The position numbers were made by a program, and so were the translations under genes. The notes under the pieces were generated by a model, which searched no databases, was not told the origin of the DNA, and saw nothing but the letters and a program-made list of their open reading frames with translations. Positions 1 to 8,060 of a DNA stretch of 60,522 bases are shown here, piece by piece. Each line of letters opens with the position of its first letter. The first letter of the stretch is position 1. Source of the stretch: an uncultured Eubacteriales bacterium (GTDB lineage Bacteria > Bacillota > Clostridia > Peptostreptococcales > Anaerovoracaceae); assembly GCA_902776285.1 (NCBI GenBank), contig CACYPK010000019.1:1-60522 (forward strand), given 5' to 3'.

Positions 1-63
1 TTCGCTATCAGAGAAGGCGGAAGAACAGTTGGTTCCGGCGTAGTAGTCGAGATCATCGAATAA
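1..63 (+). CDS. tuf: Elongation factor Tu, C-terminal end (partial)
   Basis: The window opens in frame inside a gene whose last 20 codons read FAIREGGRTVGSGVV and then VEIIE before a TAA stop. This is the typical end of EF-Tu domain 3, the part that helps hold aminoacyl-tRNA and EF-Ts. EF-Tu carries aminoacyl-tRNA to the ribosome as a GTP complex. Only the end is visible, so nothing can be said about the G domain. A structured RNA element starts at the very next base and a terminator follows about 95 bases later, so tuf is the last gene of its operon. Confidence 0.95.
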   Translation, partial: FAIREGGRTVGSGVVVEIIE

Positions 64-131
64 GGTTCTCTTGGATCACACGGCGTTGCCGTAAAGTCGA
101 GAACCTTGATCTGCGGAGGCAAGCTCCTCCG
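64..131 (+). ncRNA. Structured element directly after the tuf stop codon (copy A)
   Basis: The first base after the stop codon starts a closing stem, GGTTCTC (64-70) with GAGAACC (99-105). It encloses the hairpin ACGGC/GCCGT (80-84 with 88-92). A second hairpin, CGGAGG (114-119) with CCTCCG (126-131), follows. A related element starts at the same place after infA (16267-16340). Differences between the copies in the closing stem are largely compensatory, which points to selection on RNA structure. I do not recognise the family. It could be a 3' UTR element, a translational regulator, or an RNA stability element. Confidence 0.6.
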
Positions 132-158
132 ATAGAATCGCTTCGAAAAGCTATATGA

Positions 159-187
159 AGACACCGCGAAAGCGGTGTCTTTTTTCG
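159..187 (+). terminator. Intrinsic terminator of the tuf operon
   Basis: AGACACCGC (159-167), a GAAA loop and GCGGTGTCT (172-180) form a perfect 9-bp stem followed by a run of six T. This is a textbook Rho-independent terminator. Confidence 0.92.
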
Positions 188-229
188 TTCAGTGGACAAA
201 TAATTGTTTATCCGGTGTGAATTTGAAGG

Positions 230-292
230 CCTGTTTCCGAAAAAAGTGCCGGAGTCCGGAATAAGTGCTTTGAATGTCGGAATAAGTGCTTT
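230..292 (+). repeat. Short direct repeat, CGGAATAAGTGCTTT x2
   Basis: The 15-mer CGGAATAAGTGCTTT occurs at 257-271 and 278-292, a period of 21. A looser relative, CCGAAAAAAGTGCCGG, lies just before at about 238. The cluster sits directly upstream of the promoter of the next gene, so it could be a regulator binding site or one of the locus-specific intergenic repeats seen elsewhere in this window. Confidence 0.6.
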
Positions 293-297
293 TTCGG

Positions 298-325
298 TTC
301 GACAGTTTTTTATAAAAGATATACT
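298..325 (+). promoter_or_regulatory. Candidate sigma-A promoter for the YdbC-like gene
   Basis: TTCGAC (298-303) and TATACT (320-325) are separated by 16 bases and lie about 75 bases before the start codon at 399. The -10 box is good; the -35 box is only fair. Confidence 0.5.
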
Positions 326-398
326 ATCAAGACACATCGAAAGCGCGATCGATAACCATCAAAAACAACAGAAAAACTTCATCGGGAAGGAGAAGAAA

Positions 399-767
399 AT
401 GGCTTACAATCAGAATTACGCACAAAGGAAGAACGATGATGTGCATTTCGATCTGATGGAACATATCGGGGTGCTTGGAAGAAAGGATAACGGCTGGACC
501 AAAGAGGTGAACATAGTCGCCTGGAACGGCGGCAAGGCAAAGGTGGACATCCGCGACTGGGGTCCGGATCACGACCGCATGTCCAGAGGGATCACACTGT
601 TTGAAGAGGAGGCGGAGAACCTTACCAGGGCACTCGCCCGCAGATACGGTATAAGATACACAAGCGGTATGACCGCGGCCAAAGAAGAAAGCGGCGGGGA
701 GGAGCCGGAGCTCTCAGAAACGTTCACCGGGACGGCCGCGGAGGCAGTAGCTGAGACAGCCGGATAA
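399..767 (+). CDS. YdbC-type PC4-family ssDNA-binding protein
   Basis: This 122-residue protein matches the YdbC/PC4 fold from residues 9 to 75. Diagnostic stretches are the GWTKEVNIVAWN strand, then DIRDWGPDHDRM and GITLFEEE. Family members bind single-stranded nucleic acid as dimers; their cellular role in Firmicutes is not settled. I chose the ATG at 399 because GGGAAGGAGAAG lies just upstream and the family starts here; the open frame back to 204 is non-coding repeat and promoter. Residues 80-122 are an acidic Ala/Glu-rich tail. The tail's composition continues in the same frame for 26 codons beyond the TAA, up to a TAG at 846-848, so the present stop may be a recent nonsense change. The gene is monocistronic. 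Confidence 0.85.
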   Translation: MAYNQNYAQRKNDDVHFDLMEHIGVLGRKDNGWTKEVNIVAWNGGKAKVDIRDWGPDHDRMSRGITLFEEEAENLTRALARRYGIRYTSGMTAAKEESGGEEPELSETFTGTAAEAVAETAG

Positions 768-848
768 AAAGATGCAGAACCGGTCGCGGAGGAGGATGCG
801 GATGCATCAGCGGAAAGGTTCGCGTCTCACACTGAGGCGCCGGCATAG
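768..848 (+). other. In-frame continuation of the acidic tail after the YdbC stop
   Basis: After the TAA at 765-767 the same frame runs on for 26 codons (KDAEPVAEEDADAS and so on) to a TAG. It keeps the Ala/Glu/Asp bias of the tail encoded just before the stop. This looks like former coding sequence cut off by a nonsense mutation, or a readthrough extension; the stop context is TAAAAA. Confidence 0.5.
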
Positions 849-912
849 TTGACCGCGGCGGGGAGGAATGTTAGACTCAACCAGACGATAAAAACAATTC
901 TGGAGCACACAC

Positions 913-2346
913 ATGAGAGTAGCGTTTCATACCCTTGGCTGCAAAGTAAATCATTATGAGACGGAGGCCATAAAGGAGGCCTTCGTTTCCCGTGGAGCGG
1001 AAATCAAGGATGAGAACGAGGCTGCCGATGTGTATGTGATCAACACCTGCACCGTTACCAACATTGCGGACAGGAAGTCCAGACAGTTCATCCGAAGGGC
1101 GAAGAAGGCAAATCCTGAAGCAATAATAGTTGTGACCGGATGCTATGCCCAGGTCGCGGTTGACGAGGTAGCCGGCATGCCCGAGGTCGATCTCGTTATA
1201 GGCAATGGCCACAAGTCCGAGATCTGCGGACTGGTTATGGAAAAACTTGCTGCCCGTGAAAGCAAGCGCGCGGCTGCTCCTACGGAAAAACTTGCCGCCG
1301 GTGAAAATACGCGCGCGGCTGCTCCGGAGGAAAAACCAATCGCCGGTGATACGCCGAAAGCGGAGGCCGCTGATATCATTGTGACCCCGCGCGACGGCCT
1401 CACCTTATACGAAGACATGGGCATGATCAGGTCGGGCAGCGATGACATGTCGCGAGCCTACATCAAGATCCAGGACGGCTGCGACCGGTTCTGCTCATAC
1501 TGTCTGATCCCATACGCCAGGGGCCCGGTCAGGAGCCGCCCGTCCGGCGAGATCATCGAAGAAGTCAGAAATCTCGTCGAGACGGGCTTCAGTGAAGTGA
1601 TCCTCACGGGGATCAACACTGCCCTCTACGGCACTGAGCCGGGCGCGGAATGCACGTTGTCAGAGCTTCTGACCATGCTCGATGAGCTGGAAATATCCGG
1701 CAACATGGATTTCAGAATACGCCTCAGTTCTCTTGAGCCGACAGTCGTGGACAAGGACAACGTCGAGGAGATCGTAAGGCACAGGCGGCTCTGCCACCAT
1801 CTGCATCTGTCCGCGCAAAGCGGCAGCAACAACGTGCTCCGGTCGATGAACCGCCACTACACTCGCGATGAGTACATTGAGATCGTGAAAATGCTCCGCG
1901 GATTCGACCCGCTCTTCGGCATAACTACGGATATAATCGTCGGATTCCCGGGTGAGACAGAAGACGACTTCGAGGATTCACTGGATATCGTAAGGCAGGC
2001 AGAGTTCGGCAGGACGCACGTGTTCCGATATTCGCCGCGCAAAGGAACTGCTGGGGCGGCAATGAAGGACGCGGTCCCCGAAAAGGTCAAGAAGGACAGA
2101 GCTGACGCTCTCGAAAGTCTGGGCGAAGAGACCGCGCAGAGGTTTATCGAAGCGAACATCGGGATCGCACAAACTGTCCTGATCGAAGAATCCCGCGAAG
2201 GTTACGCGACGGGCTACACCGGCAACTACATCAAGGTATATATTGAGGACACCGGAAACATGATCGCGGCAGGCGCTCTTTACGACGTCACGCTCACCGG
2301 CCTGTTCAGAGACGGAGCCCTGGCGGTCCTCAATATCAATGACTAA
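913..2346 (+). CDS. mtaB: tRNA t6A37 methylthiotransferase MtaB
   Basis: A 477-residue radical-SAM methylthiotransferase that adds a methylthio group to N6-threonylcarbamoyladenosine at position 37 of ANN-decoding tRNAs. The N-terminal MTTase domain carries the three cluster cysteines C10 (LGCKVN), C46 (NTCTVT) and C77 (TGCYAQ). The radical-SAM motif is C190-x3-C194-x2-C197 (CDRFCSYC), and a TRAM-like domain forms about the last 60 residues. The LGCKVN start and ARGPVRSR after the SAM motif favour MtaB over MiaB. Residues 111-152, between the two domains, hold an unusual Ala/Glu/Lys-rich insertion of three imperfect repeats of about 15 residues. The ATG at 913 is preceded by TGGAG at 901-905. 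Confidence 0.93.
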   Translation: MRVAFHTLGCKVNHYETEAIKEAFVSRGAEIKDENEAADVYVINTCTVTNIADRKSRQFIRRAKKANPEAIIVVTGCYAQVAVDEVAGMPEVDLVIGNGHKSEICGLVMEKLAARESKRAAAPTEKLAAGENTRAAAPEEKPIAGDTPKAEAADIIVTPRDGLTLYEDMGMIRSGSDDMSRAYIKIQDGCDRFCSYCLIPYARGPVRSRPSGEIIEEVRNLVETGFSEVILTGINTALYGTEPGAECTLSELLTMLDELEISGNMDFRIRLSSLEPTVVDKDNVEEIVRHRRLCHHLHLSAQSGSNNVLRSMNRHYTRDEYIEIVKMLRGFDPLFGITTDIIVGFPGETEDDFEDSLDIVRQAEFGRTHVFRYSPRKGTAGAAMKDAVPEKVKKDRADALESLGEETAQRFIEANIGIAQTVLIEESREGYATGYTGNYIKVYIEDTGNMIAAGALYDVTLTGLFRDGALAVLNIND

Positions 2347-2466
2347 AAGGAACGGCAAGTAAACGATCCGGCTGATCTGCAAGCCTTGAATAATGAAACA
2401 ATGAATAATACAATTAAAGCGAAGACACAAAGGTTGTTTGTAAAGATAAAAAGGAGGATAGGAGAC

Positions 2467-2808
2467 ATGAGTGACTGCATCTTCTGCAAGCTCGCGAACG
2501 GCGAAATCCCTACCGACATGGTCTATGAAGATGACAAGATCGCAGTGTTCCGCGATGCCGCTCCGCAGGCGCCGGTCCACATGCTGATGGTTCCGAAGAT
2601 CCACGTTGCTTCGCTCGACGACCTGACAGATGAGCACGCCGACCTTATGGCGCACATGATGCTCAAGATCAGGGAAGTCTGCGCGCAGGAGGGATTGGAC
2701 AACGGATACCGCTGCGTGATCAACACAGGCGAGGACGGACAGCAGACAGTAAAGCATCTGCATATCCATATTCTGGGCAAGCGTGCCATGCAGTGGCCAC
2801 CGGGCTAA
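2467..2808 (+). CDS. HIT-family nucleotide hydrolase (Hint-like)
   Basis: 113 residues, the usual size for a bacterial Hint protein. The HIT active-site motif is at H97-L-H99-I-H101. C4 and C7 (CIFC) plus H46 look like the structural zinc ligands of this family. Such enzymes hydrolyse purine nucleoside phosphoramidates and adenylylated compounds; the substrate in the cell is generally unknown. The start at 2467 follows AGGAGGATAGGAGAC, whereas the in-frame ATG at 2386 has no ribosome binding site. It is the last gene before a long non-coding stretch. Confidence 0.92.
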   Translation: MSDCIFCKLANGEIPTDMVYEDDKIAVFRDAAPQAPVHMLMVPKIHVASLDDLTDEHADLMAHMMLKIREVCAQEGLDNGYRCVINTGEDGQQTVKHLHIHILGKRAMQWPPG

Positions 2809-2850
2809 AAGGGAAGCGAAAAGGCGACAACTGAATAGCAAATAACCAAA

Positions 2851-3106
2851 GGGTGTGTATTTCGAGGAAAAAGACCGGAATACACACCATTTCTCTTTTG
2901 AAAAGGCCTAAAAGCCGATGAAAAAGGGAATTGGGTGTGTGAGCAGCAGCTTTTTACTGAAATTCACACCACTTTTCTGAAAATGGGTGTGAACCGGAAA
3001 GGTTCTTCCGTTTTTTTACACCCAACTGCCGTTTTTGGGCCTGAATATAGGCTGTTGAAGGGCCGGGCGGTGTAAATACAGCAGTTTTTCACTGAAATTC
3101 ACACCC
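2851..3106 (+). repeat. Cluster of four GGTGTG/CACACC hairpins
   Basis: Four inverted repeats lie in a row: GGTGTGTAT/ATACACACC (2852-2888); GGGTGTGTGA/TTCACACC (2933-2970); GGGTGTGAA/TTTACACCC (2985-3023); and GGTGTAAAT with ATTCACACC (3069-3105). The loops of units 2 and 4 are homologous (CAGCAG, then TTTTT, then ACTGAAATTCACACC), so the units descend from one another. The distance between stem starts is irregular (82, 52 and 84). No coding potential is seen. Function unknown. Confidence 0.75.
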
Positions 3107-3351
3107 GTCCATATGATGCGCCTATATGATGTCCTTATATAGCAGCATAGCGACATCCTGATATATAGTAGGAAGGCTGCGGCTGAAGCGATCTATATAT
3201 AGTGGTAGGGTCAAGATAAAGGCCACTATACATGGTGGTGCAGGAAACGCGGAAGACGGTGTTGGGCATCCGCGATCAAAAACCTTAAAATTTCAAGCCT
3301 TTCAGGCTTCTTGGACGTCCAAAAATACTCAAAAAACATTTCAAAAAAGGC
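3107..3351. other. Non-coding region before the S10 promoter
   Basis: AT-rich sequence with repeated TATATA/CTATATAT words at 3111-3231. It also holds a block starting CAGGAAACGCG (3241) and ending AAATTTCAAG (3288-3297) that recurs in the same order at 3499-3571 inside the S10 leader. No gene is supported here. Confidence 0.5.
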
Positions 3352-3380
3352 TTGCATTCCAATGGCCCAATATATATAAT
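3352..3380 (+). promoter_or_regulatory. Promoter of the S10 ribosomal operon
   Basis: TTGCAT (3352-3357), 17 bases, TATAAT (3375-3380). The -10 box is perfect and the spacing ideal. Transcription would begin near 3387, leaving a leader of about 290 nt before rpsJ. Confidence 0.75.
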
Positions 3381-3386
3381 TCAAAG

Positions 3387-3660
3387 GCTTGTTAAACGCG
3401 AAGAAGCAGGAAGTTACCGTGCTAGCGGATAATTTCTGCCGAGAAGTCCTCACAAGATGGGGGCGAAGGGTTTCGCTTTTTTGTTGTGTGCCATACCACA
3501 GGAAACGCGCGAAAGAGTGTAAGGCACTTCAGCGAAAGGCACAGGGACAGCAAAAACGCTGAAATTTCAAGGGATTCCAAAGAGTTGCATGGATCCCGCG
3601 AGAGGCAGGCGCAGGCGAAGTCCTGTACAAGCATAGCGAAAATTAGTACAAAAAACTTTT
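3387..3660 (+). promoter_or_regulatory. S10 operon leader RNA
   Basis: A long 5' leader between the promoter and rpsJ with an internal terminator hairpin and several purine-rich segments. It contains a second copy of the CAGGAAACGCG...AAATTTCAAG block (3499-3571). Ribosomal operons of this type are commonly controlled in the leader by a ribosomal protein such as L4. I cannot show which ligand acts here. Confidence 0.45.
3463..3482 (+). terminator. Terminator inside the S10 leader (candidate attenuator)
   Basis: GCGAA (3463-3467) pairs with TTCGC (3472-3476), followed directly by TTTTTT. It lies about 75 nt into the predicted transcript and about 190 nt before rpsJ, so it must be conditional if the operon is expressed from the promoter at 3352. 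Confidence 0.6.
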
Positions 3661-3675
3661 AACAGGAGGAAAGCA

Positions 3676-3987
3676 ATGAGCGAATTACAGAAAATCAGGA
3701 TCAGAATGAAGGCTTATGACCACGCTCTTCTGGACAAGTACGCTGCGAAGATCGTAGAGACAGTCAAGAAGACGGGCGCTGATGTAAGCGGACCTATTCC
3801 GCTGCCGACAGAGAAGGAAGTCGTAACGATCATCAGAGCGGTCCATAAGTACAAGGACAGCAGAGAGCAGTTCGAGCAGAGAACACACAAGAGACTCATC
3901 GACGTTACAAACGCGACCAATAAGACGGTCGAGGCTCTGCAGAAGCTCGACGCACCTGCAGGTGTTGATATCTACGTCAAGCTCTAA
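3676..3987 (+). CDS. rpsJ: 30S ribosomal protein S10 (NusE)
   Basis: 103 residues, full length for uS10. It is recognised by the start [17 protein letters not shown] and the later [16 protein letters not shown] loop. S10 sits in the head of the 30S subunit and, as NusE, links the ribosome and NusB to transcription through NusG. The ATG at 3676 follows AGGAGGAAAGCA. First gene of the S10-spc-alpha superoperon; its leader carries a promoter and an internal terminator. Confidence 0.98.
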   Translation: MSELQKIRIRMKAYDHALLDKYAAKIVETVKKTGADVSGPIPLPTEKEVVTIIRAVHKYKDSREQFEQRTHKRLIDVTNATNKTVEALQKLDAPAGVDIYVKL

Positions 3988-4001
3988 TCCGTAATTAGTA
4001 A

Positions 4002-4057
4002 GATCACACGAGAGGGACGCCGGACCCAAGCACCGGCAAGGCCAAACCGGAGTGATC
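4002..4057 (+). ncRNA. Structured spacer between rpsJ and rplC
   Basis: A closing stem GATCAC (4002-4007) with GTGATC (4052-4057) encloses a hairpin GCCGG (4019-4023) with CCGGC (4033-4037). The spacer is 96 nt, long for this operon. It could be a regulatory RNA or a processing site. No second copy was seen. Confidence 0.45.
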
Positions 4058-4083
4058 CGCTGTAAGAACAGGAGGAAACACAT

Positions 4084-4681
4084 ATGAAAACATTGCTGGG
4101 AAAGAAGATCGGCATGACTCAGATCTTCGCAGAAGACGGAACAGTCATCCCGGTCACTGTCGTAGAGGCAGGCCCGGAGACAGTCGTACAGATCAAGACT
4201 GTCGAGACAGACGGCTATGACGCAGTCCAGGTGGGCTACGAAGATCAGAAGCCGCAGAGAGTCAACAAGCCGCTCGCCGGACATTTCGCGAAGGCAGGCG
4301 TTGACACAAAGAAGCACCTCGCTGAGTTCAAGCCGGGCGAGGGAGAAGCTTACGAAGTAGGTCAGGTCATCACAGTAGCGGACTTCGAATAAGGGAACAC
4401 AGGGTAACATCAAGAGACACGGCCACCGCAGAGGACCGATGACTCACGGCTCAAAGCACAAGAGACTCGCCGGAGCTCTGGCAGCCGGTACATATCCTTC
4501 AAGAGTCTTCAAGGGCAACAAGGCCCCTGGAAGAATGGGAAGAGATACAGTCACAGTGCAGAACGTAGTACTTGTAAAGAAGCTCGATGAACGCAACATC
4601 ATGCTGATCAAGGGCGCTGTTCCGGGAAGGAAGGGCGGACTCCTCAAGATCAGACCGGCGGTCAAGGGCCAGGCTAAATAA
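4084..4681 (+). pseudogene. rplC: 50S ribosomal protein L3, interrupted
   Basis: uL3 nucleates 50S assembly and reaches the peptidyl-transferase centre. Here it is split. Codons from 4084 encode the normal N-terminal half ([15 protein letters not shown] to QVITVADFE) and stop at TAA 4390-4392. The rest of the protein (KGTQGNIKRHGHRRGPMTHG to the end) is encoded in another frame from 4391 to 4681. By comparison with the L3 family, about 13 residues equivalent to the xGxxVDVTGxSKG segment are missing, so the simplest reading is an out-of-frame deletion of about 38 bases. Because L3 is normally essential and both halves are well conserved, an assembly error is a serious possibility. An ATG at 4439 could restart only the C-terminal fragment. 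Confidence 0.85.
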
Positions 4682-4701
4682 GCGGAAAGGAGGAACTGAA
4701 A

Positions 4702-5325
4702 ATGGCAAAGCTGAACGTAGTAGACGTTGAAGGCAAGAAGGTCGGAGACATCACTCTCGCAGATGAGATCTTCGGAATCGAGCCAAACGAATTCGCAGTA
4801 CAGGCAGTCATCAAGAACTACCTGGCAAACCAGAGACAGGGAACCCAGTCCGCAAAGACAAGAGCTGAGGTCAGAGGCGGCGGACGCAAGCCTTTCAGAC
4901 AGAAGGGAACAGGCCGTCACAGACAGGGAAGCTCGACAGACCCATCACAGGTCGGCGGCGGAGTGGTATTCGCACCGAAGCCAAGGGACTACAGATACTC
5001 CCTCAACAAGAAGCTCAAGAGACTCGCTCTCAAGTCGGCGCTCTCCGCTAAGGTAGCAGACAACGAGCTGATCGTAGTAGACGAGTTCAAGTTCACAGAG
5101 CCTAAGACCAAAGAAATGGTCAGAGTGCTCGGGAACATCAAGGCAGACAAGAAGGCGCTGATCGTCATGGATGAAAAGGATGACAACGTAGTCAGATCCG
5201 CTCACAACATCCCGGGCGTCAGGACCGCACTGGTAAGCACCATGAACGTATACGAGATCGTAAACCACTACACACTCGTGCTCACCAAGGCAGCAGCCAA
5301 GAAGATCGAGGAGGTGTACGCATAA
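4702..5325 (+). CDS. rplD: 50S ribosomal protein L4
   Basis: 207 residues, normal for uL4. The conserved extended loop that lines the exit tunnel, with [20 protein letters not shown], is at about residues 52-72. L4 binds 23S rRNA early in assembly and, in several bacteria, represses its own operon by acting on the S10 leader; whether it does so here is unknown. ATG follows AAAGGAGGAACTGAAA. The stop overlaps the rplW start by one base. Confidence 0.97.
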   Translation: MAKLNVVDVEGKKVGDITLADEIFGIEPNEFAVQAVIKNYLANQRQGTQSAKTRAEVRGGGRKPFRQKGTGRHRQGSSTDPSQVGGGVVFAPKPRDYRYSLNKKLKRLALKSALSAKVADNELIVVDEFKFTEPKTKEMVRVLGNIKADKKALIVMDEKDDNVVRSAHNIPGVRTALVSTMNVYEIVNHYTLVLTKAAAKKIEEVYA

Positions 5326-5615
5326 TGAAGACGGGATACGATGTCATCTTAAGGCCAATCATCACTGAGAACAGTATGGACATGGCAGCGGAAAAGAAGT
5401 ACGCATTCAAGGTTGCGCATGATGCCAACAAGACCGAGGTCCGCAAGGCAGTCGAAGAGATCTTCGGCGTAGACGTAGCCAAGGTCAATATCATGAACGT
5501 CAGCGGAAAGAGAAAGAGACTGGGAAGAACATTCGGAACGACATCTTCATATAAGAAGGCGATCGTTACACTCACTCCTGACAGCAAGGAGATCGAACTC
5601 TTCTCAGACATGTAA
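5325..5615 (+). CDS. rplW: 50S ribosomal protein L23
   Basis: 96 residues, the usual size for uL23. It starts [14 protein letters not shown] and carries the [17 protein letters not shown] segment typical of the family. L23 lies at the tunnel exit and is the docking site for trigger factor and the signal recognition particle. The TAATG overlap with rplD implies translational coupling. Confidence 0.97.
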   Translation: MKTGYDVILRPIITENSMDMAAEKKYAFKVAHDANKTEVRKAVEEIFGVDVAKVNIMNVSGKRKRLGRTFGTTSSYKKAIVTLTPDSKEIELFSDM

Positions 5616-5633
5616 TTAAGGAGGCAGTAGGAA

Positions 5634-6467
5634 ATGGGAATCAGAAAATATAAACCGACATCCCCGGGACTCAGAGGTATGACGGTCTCCACATTCGAGG
5701 AGATCACTACCGATAAGCCGGAAAAGTCTCTTACCGTCACCCTTAAGAAGCACTCGGGAAGAAACGTAAGAGGCAAGATCACCGTCAGACACAGAGGCGG
5801 CGGTTACAGACCTAAATACAGGATCATCGACTTCAAGAGAACGAAGGACGACATTCCTGCGACAGTAAAGACGATCGAATACGATCCTAACAGAACAGCA
5901 AACATCGCGCTCGTAGCTTACGCGGACGGCGAGAAGAGATACATCCTCGCTCCTAATAAGCTCAAAGTCGGAGACGTCATCGAGTCCGGTCCGAACGCGG
6001 ACATCAAGCCGGGCAACGCTCTCCCGATCGCGAACATTCCTCTCGGCACGATCATCCACAACATCGAGCTCAAGCCGGGCAAGGGCGGACAGCTGGTAAG
6101 GGCAGCCGGTAACGGCGCTCAGCTGATGGCCAAGGAGGGAGACTACGCACAGGTAAGACTCCCGTCCGGAGAGGTCAGAATGGTAAGCATGAAGTGCAGA
6201 GCCACAATCGGCGAAGTCGGCAACATCGATCACGGCAACATCCAGATCGGTAAAGCAGGCCGCAAGAGACACATGGGATGGAGACCTACCGTAAGAGGTT
6301 CCGTAATGAACCCTAACGATCACCCACACGGCGGTGGTGAAGGAAGAGCTCCGATCGGACGTAAGGGTCCTGTCACTCCATGGGGCAAGCCGACACTCGG
6401 TTACAAGACACGTAAGAAGAACAAAGACTCTAACAAGTACATTGTTAAGAGAAGAAACGGCAAGTAG
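5634..6467 (+). CDS. rplB: 50S ribosomal protein L2
   Basis: 277 residues, full length for uL2. It shows the start [14 protein letters not shown], the [11 protein letters not shown] stretch, and the C-terminal [19 protein letters not shown] loop with the conserved histidine near the peptidyl-transferase centre. L2 is needed for subunit association and peptide bond formation. Preceded by AAGGAGGCAGTAGGAA. Confidence 0.98.
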   Translation: MGIRKYKPTSPGLRGMTVSTFEEITTDKPEKSLTVTLKKHSGRNVRGKITVRHRGGGYRPKYRIIDFKRTKDDIPATVKTIEYDPNRTANIALVAYADGEKRYILAPNKLKVGDVIESGPNADIKPGNALPIANIPLGTIIHNIELKPGKGGQLVRAAGNGAQLMAKEGDYAQVRLPSGEVRMVSMKCRATIGEVGNIDHGNIQIGKAGRKRHMGWRPTVRGSVMNPNDHPHGGGEGRAPIGRKGPVTPWGKPTLGYKTRKKNKDSNKYIVKRRNGK

Positions 6468-6481
6468 AGAGGAGCAAATTA

Positions 6482-6751
6482 ATGGGAAGATCGCTTAAGA
6501 AAGGCCCGTTCGTCGACAAGAAGCTTCTGAAGAGAATCGAAGAGATGAACGCAGCCAATGAAAAACAAGTAATCAAGACATGGTCCAGACCATCCACCAT
6601 TTTCCCTCAGATGATCGGTCACACGATCGCCGTCCATGACGGACGTAAGCATGTGCCTGTATACATCACAGAGGACATGGTCGGACACAAGCTCGGCGAG
6701 TTTGCTCCGACCAGAACGTTCAAGGGTCACTCCGGTGACAGAAAACTCTAA
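6482..6751 (+). CDS. rpsS: 30S ribosomal protein S19
   Basis: 89 residues, typical for uS19, with the N-terminal [15 protein letters not shown] signature and C-terminal [17 protein letters not shown]. It forms a complex with S13 in the 30S head and contacts tRNA at the A and P sites. Closely spaced in the S10 operon. Confidence 0.98.
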   Translation: MGRSLKKGPFVDKKLLKRIEEMNAANEKQVIKTWSRPSTIFPQMIGHTIAVHDGRKHVPVYITEDMVGHKLGEFAPTRTFKGHSGDRKL

Positions 6752-6783
6752 GTCAGTAAGTAACAGAAAGGAGAAGCTATACT

Positions 6784-7164
6784 ATGGAAGCTAAAGCAGT
6801 AGCCAAGTATGTAAGAATGTCTTCAAGCAAGCTCAAACCTGTTACTGATCTGGTAAGAGGTAAGGACCTGAATGAAGCACTCACAATTCTCAAGTTCACC
6901 CCGGGCAAGGGCTCTGAGCTTATCGAGAAGGTAGTAAAGTCCGCAGCAGCTAACGCTGAGAACAATCACGAGATGGATCCTGACAAGCTCTATGTAGCTG
7001 AGATCAACGCAAACCAGGGTCCTACAATGAAGCGCTGGAGACCGGGCGCGCAGGGCAGAGCGGGCATGATCCTGAAGAGAACGAGTCATATCTATGTAAC
7101 TCTGAAGGAAAGAGAAGCCGCTGTAAAACCGGCAAAGGAAACTAAGAAGGAGGAGGTTCGCTAA
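6784..7164 (+). CDS. rplV: 50S ribosomal protein L22
   Basis: 126 residues; uL22 cores are about 110, and the excess is a Lys/Glu-rich C-terminal tail (residues 112-126). The conserved hairpin that lines the exit tunnel spans [19 protein letters not shown]; changes here confer macrolide resistance in other species. The stop overlaps the rpsC start by one base. Confidence 0.97.
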   Translation: MEAKAVAKYVRMSSSKLKPVTDLVRGKDLNEALTILKFTPGKGSELIEKVVKSAAANAENNHEMDPDKLYVAEINANQGPTMKRWRPGAQGRAGMILKRTSHIYVTLKEREAAVKPAKETKKEEVR

Positions 7165-8036
7165 TGGGACAGAAAGTTAATCCACATGGAATGCGTGTTG
7201 GCGTCAACAAGGACTGGAGCTCCAAGTGGTATGCCGACAAGACAAAGTTTGCGGATCTCCTGGTAGAAGACAATCAGATCAGAGCATTCGTAAAGAAGAA
7301 ACTGTACAACGCAGGCGTTTCGAACATCGTTATCGAGCGTAAGGGCGCTGACGAGGTCAAGGTGATCGTCATGGCTGCAAGGCCTGGTATGGTCATCGGA
7401 AGATCCGGCGAGGGAATCGACGAATTCAAGAAGGCGCTCGTCAAGATGACAGGCAAGAAGGTAGACGTAAGCATCGAGGAGATCAGAAAGACCGAACTCG
7501 ACGCGCAGCTCACGGCAGAGAGCGTAGCTCAGTCTCTCGAGAGAAGAACTTCGTTCAGAAGAGCCATGAAGCAGCCTATCGGCCGCACGATGAAGGCAGG
7601 CGCCAAGGGCATCAAGATCGTCTGCTCCGGCAGACTCGGCGGTGCCGAGATCGCAAGATCCGAGAAGTACAGTGAAGGAAACGTGCCTCTGCACACTCTG
7701 AGAGCGGATATCGATTATGGATTCGCTGAGGCTGACACGACATACGGCAAGATCGGCGTAAAGGTCTGGATCAACCACGGCGAGATTCTCGACAAGGGCC
7801 TCAAGGATTCCGTACCAAAAGCTGAGGACAGAAGAGACAAGAAGGGCAGACGTAATGACCGCAAGGACAGAAGGTCAGCCGGAAGGTCCGACAGAAGAGA
7901 CGGAAGAAGATTTGACGGCCGCGAGGCTAAGCCTGAGGTAAAGCCGGCGACTACAAGAGTTCGCAAGGCCCCTAAGGCGGCTCCTGCTCCGGCAGCTGAG
8001 CCACAGGCAGAAGCAGCACAGGAGACAGAAGCATAG
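7164..8036 (+). CDS. rpsC: 30S ribosomal protein S3 with long basic/acidic tail
   Basis: 290 residues against a usual 210-235 for uS3. The KH domain ([17 protein letters not shown]) and C-terminal S3 domain are intact to about residue 212. Residues 214-262 form an Arg/Asp-rich low-complexity run ([16 protein letters not shown] and similar), followed by an Ala/Pro/Glu tail to 290. S3 sits at the mRNA entry channel and contributes to helicase activity, so the tail would project near incoming mRNA or polymerase; that last point is inference. Start is coupled to rplV by TAATG. Confidence 0.97.
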   Translation: MGQKVNPHGMRVGVNKDWSSKWYADKTKFADLLVEDNQIRAFVKKKLYNAGVSNIVIERKGADEVKVIVMAARPGMVIGRSGEGIDEFKKALVKMTGKKVDVSIEEIRKTELDAQLTAESVAQSLERRTSFRRAMKQPIGRTMKAGAKGIKIVCSGRLGGAEIARSEKYSEGNVPLHTLRADIDYGFAEADTTYGKIGVKVWINHGEILDKGLKDSVPKAEDRRDKKGRRNDRKDRRSAGRSDRRDGRRFDGREAKPEVKPATTRVRKAPKAAPAPAAEPQAEAAQETEA

Positions 8037-8060
8037 TATTAAGGAAAGGAGAAACTCGCC

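Noticed and set aside
204..398. N-terminal extension of the YdbC-like protein
   Set aside because: The stretch contains direct repeats and the promoter; the family and the ribosome binding site both support 399.
1978..2841. Minus-strand open frame of 287 codons
   Set aside because: Opposite mtaB and the HIT gene, composition not protein-like.
3226..3634. Minus-strand open frames of 75 and 70 codons in the S10 leader
   Set aside because: Random open frames opposite the promoter and leader; no coding signals.
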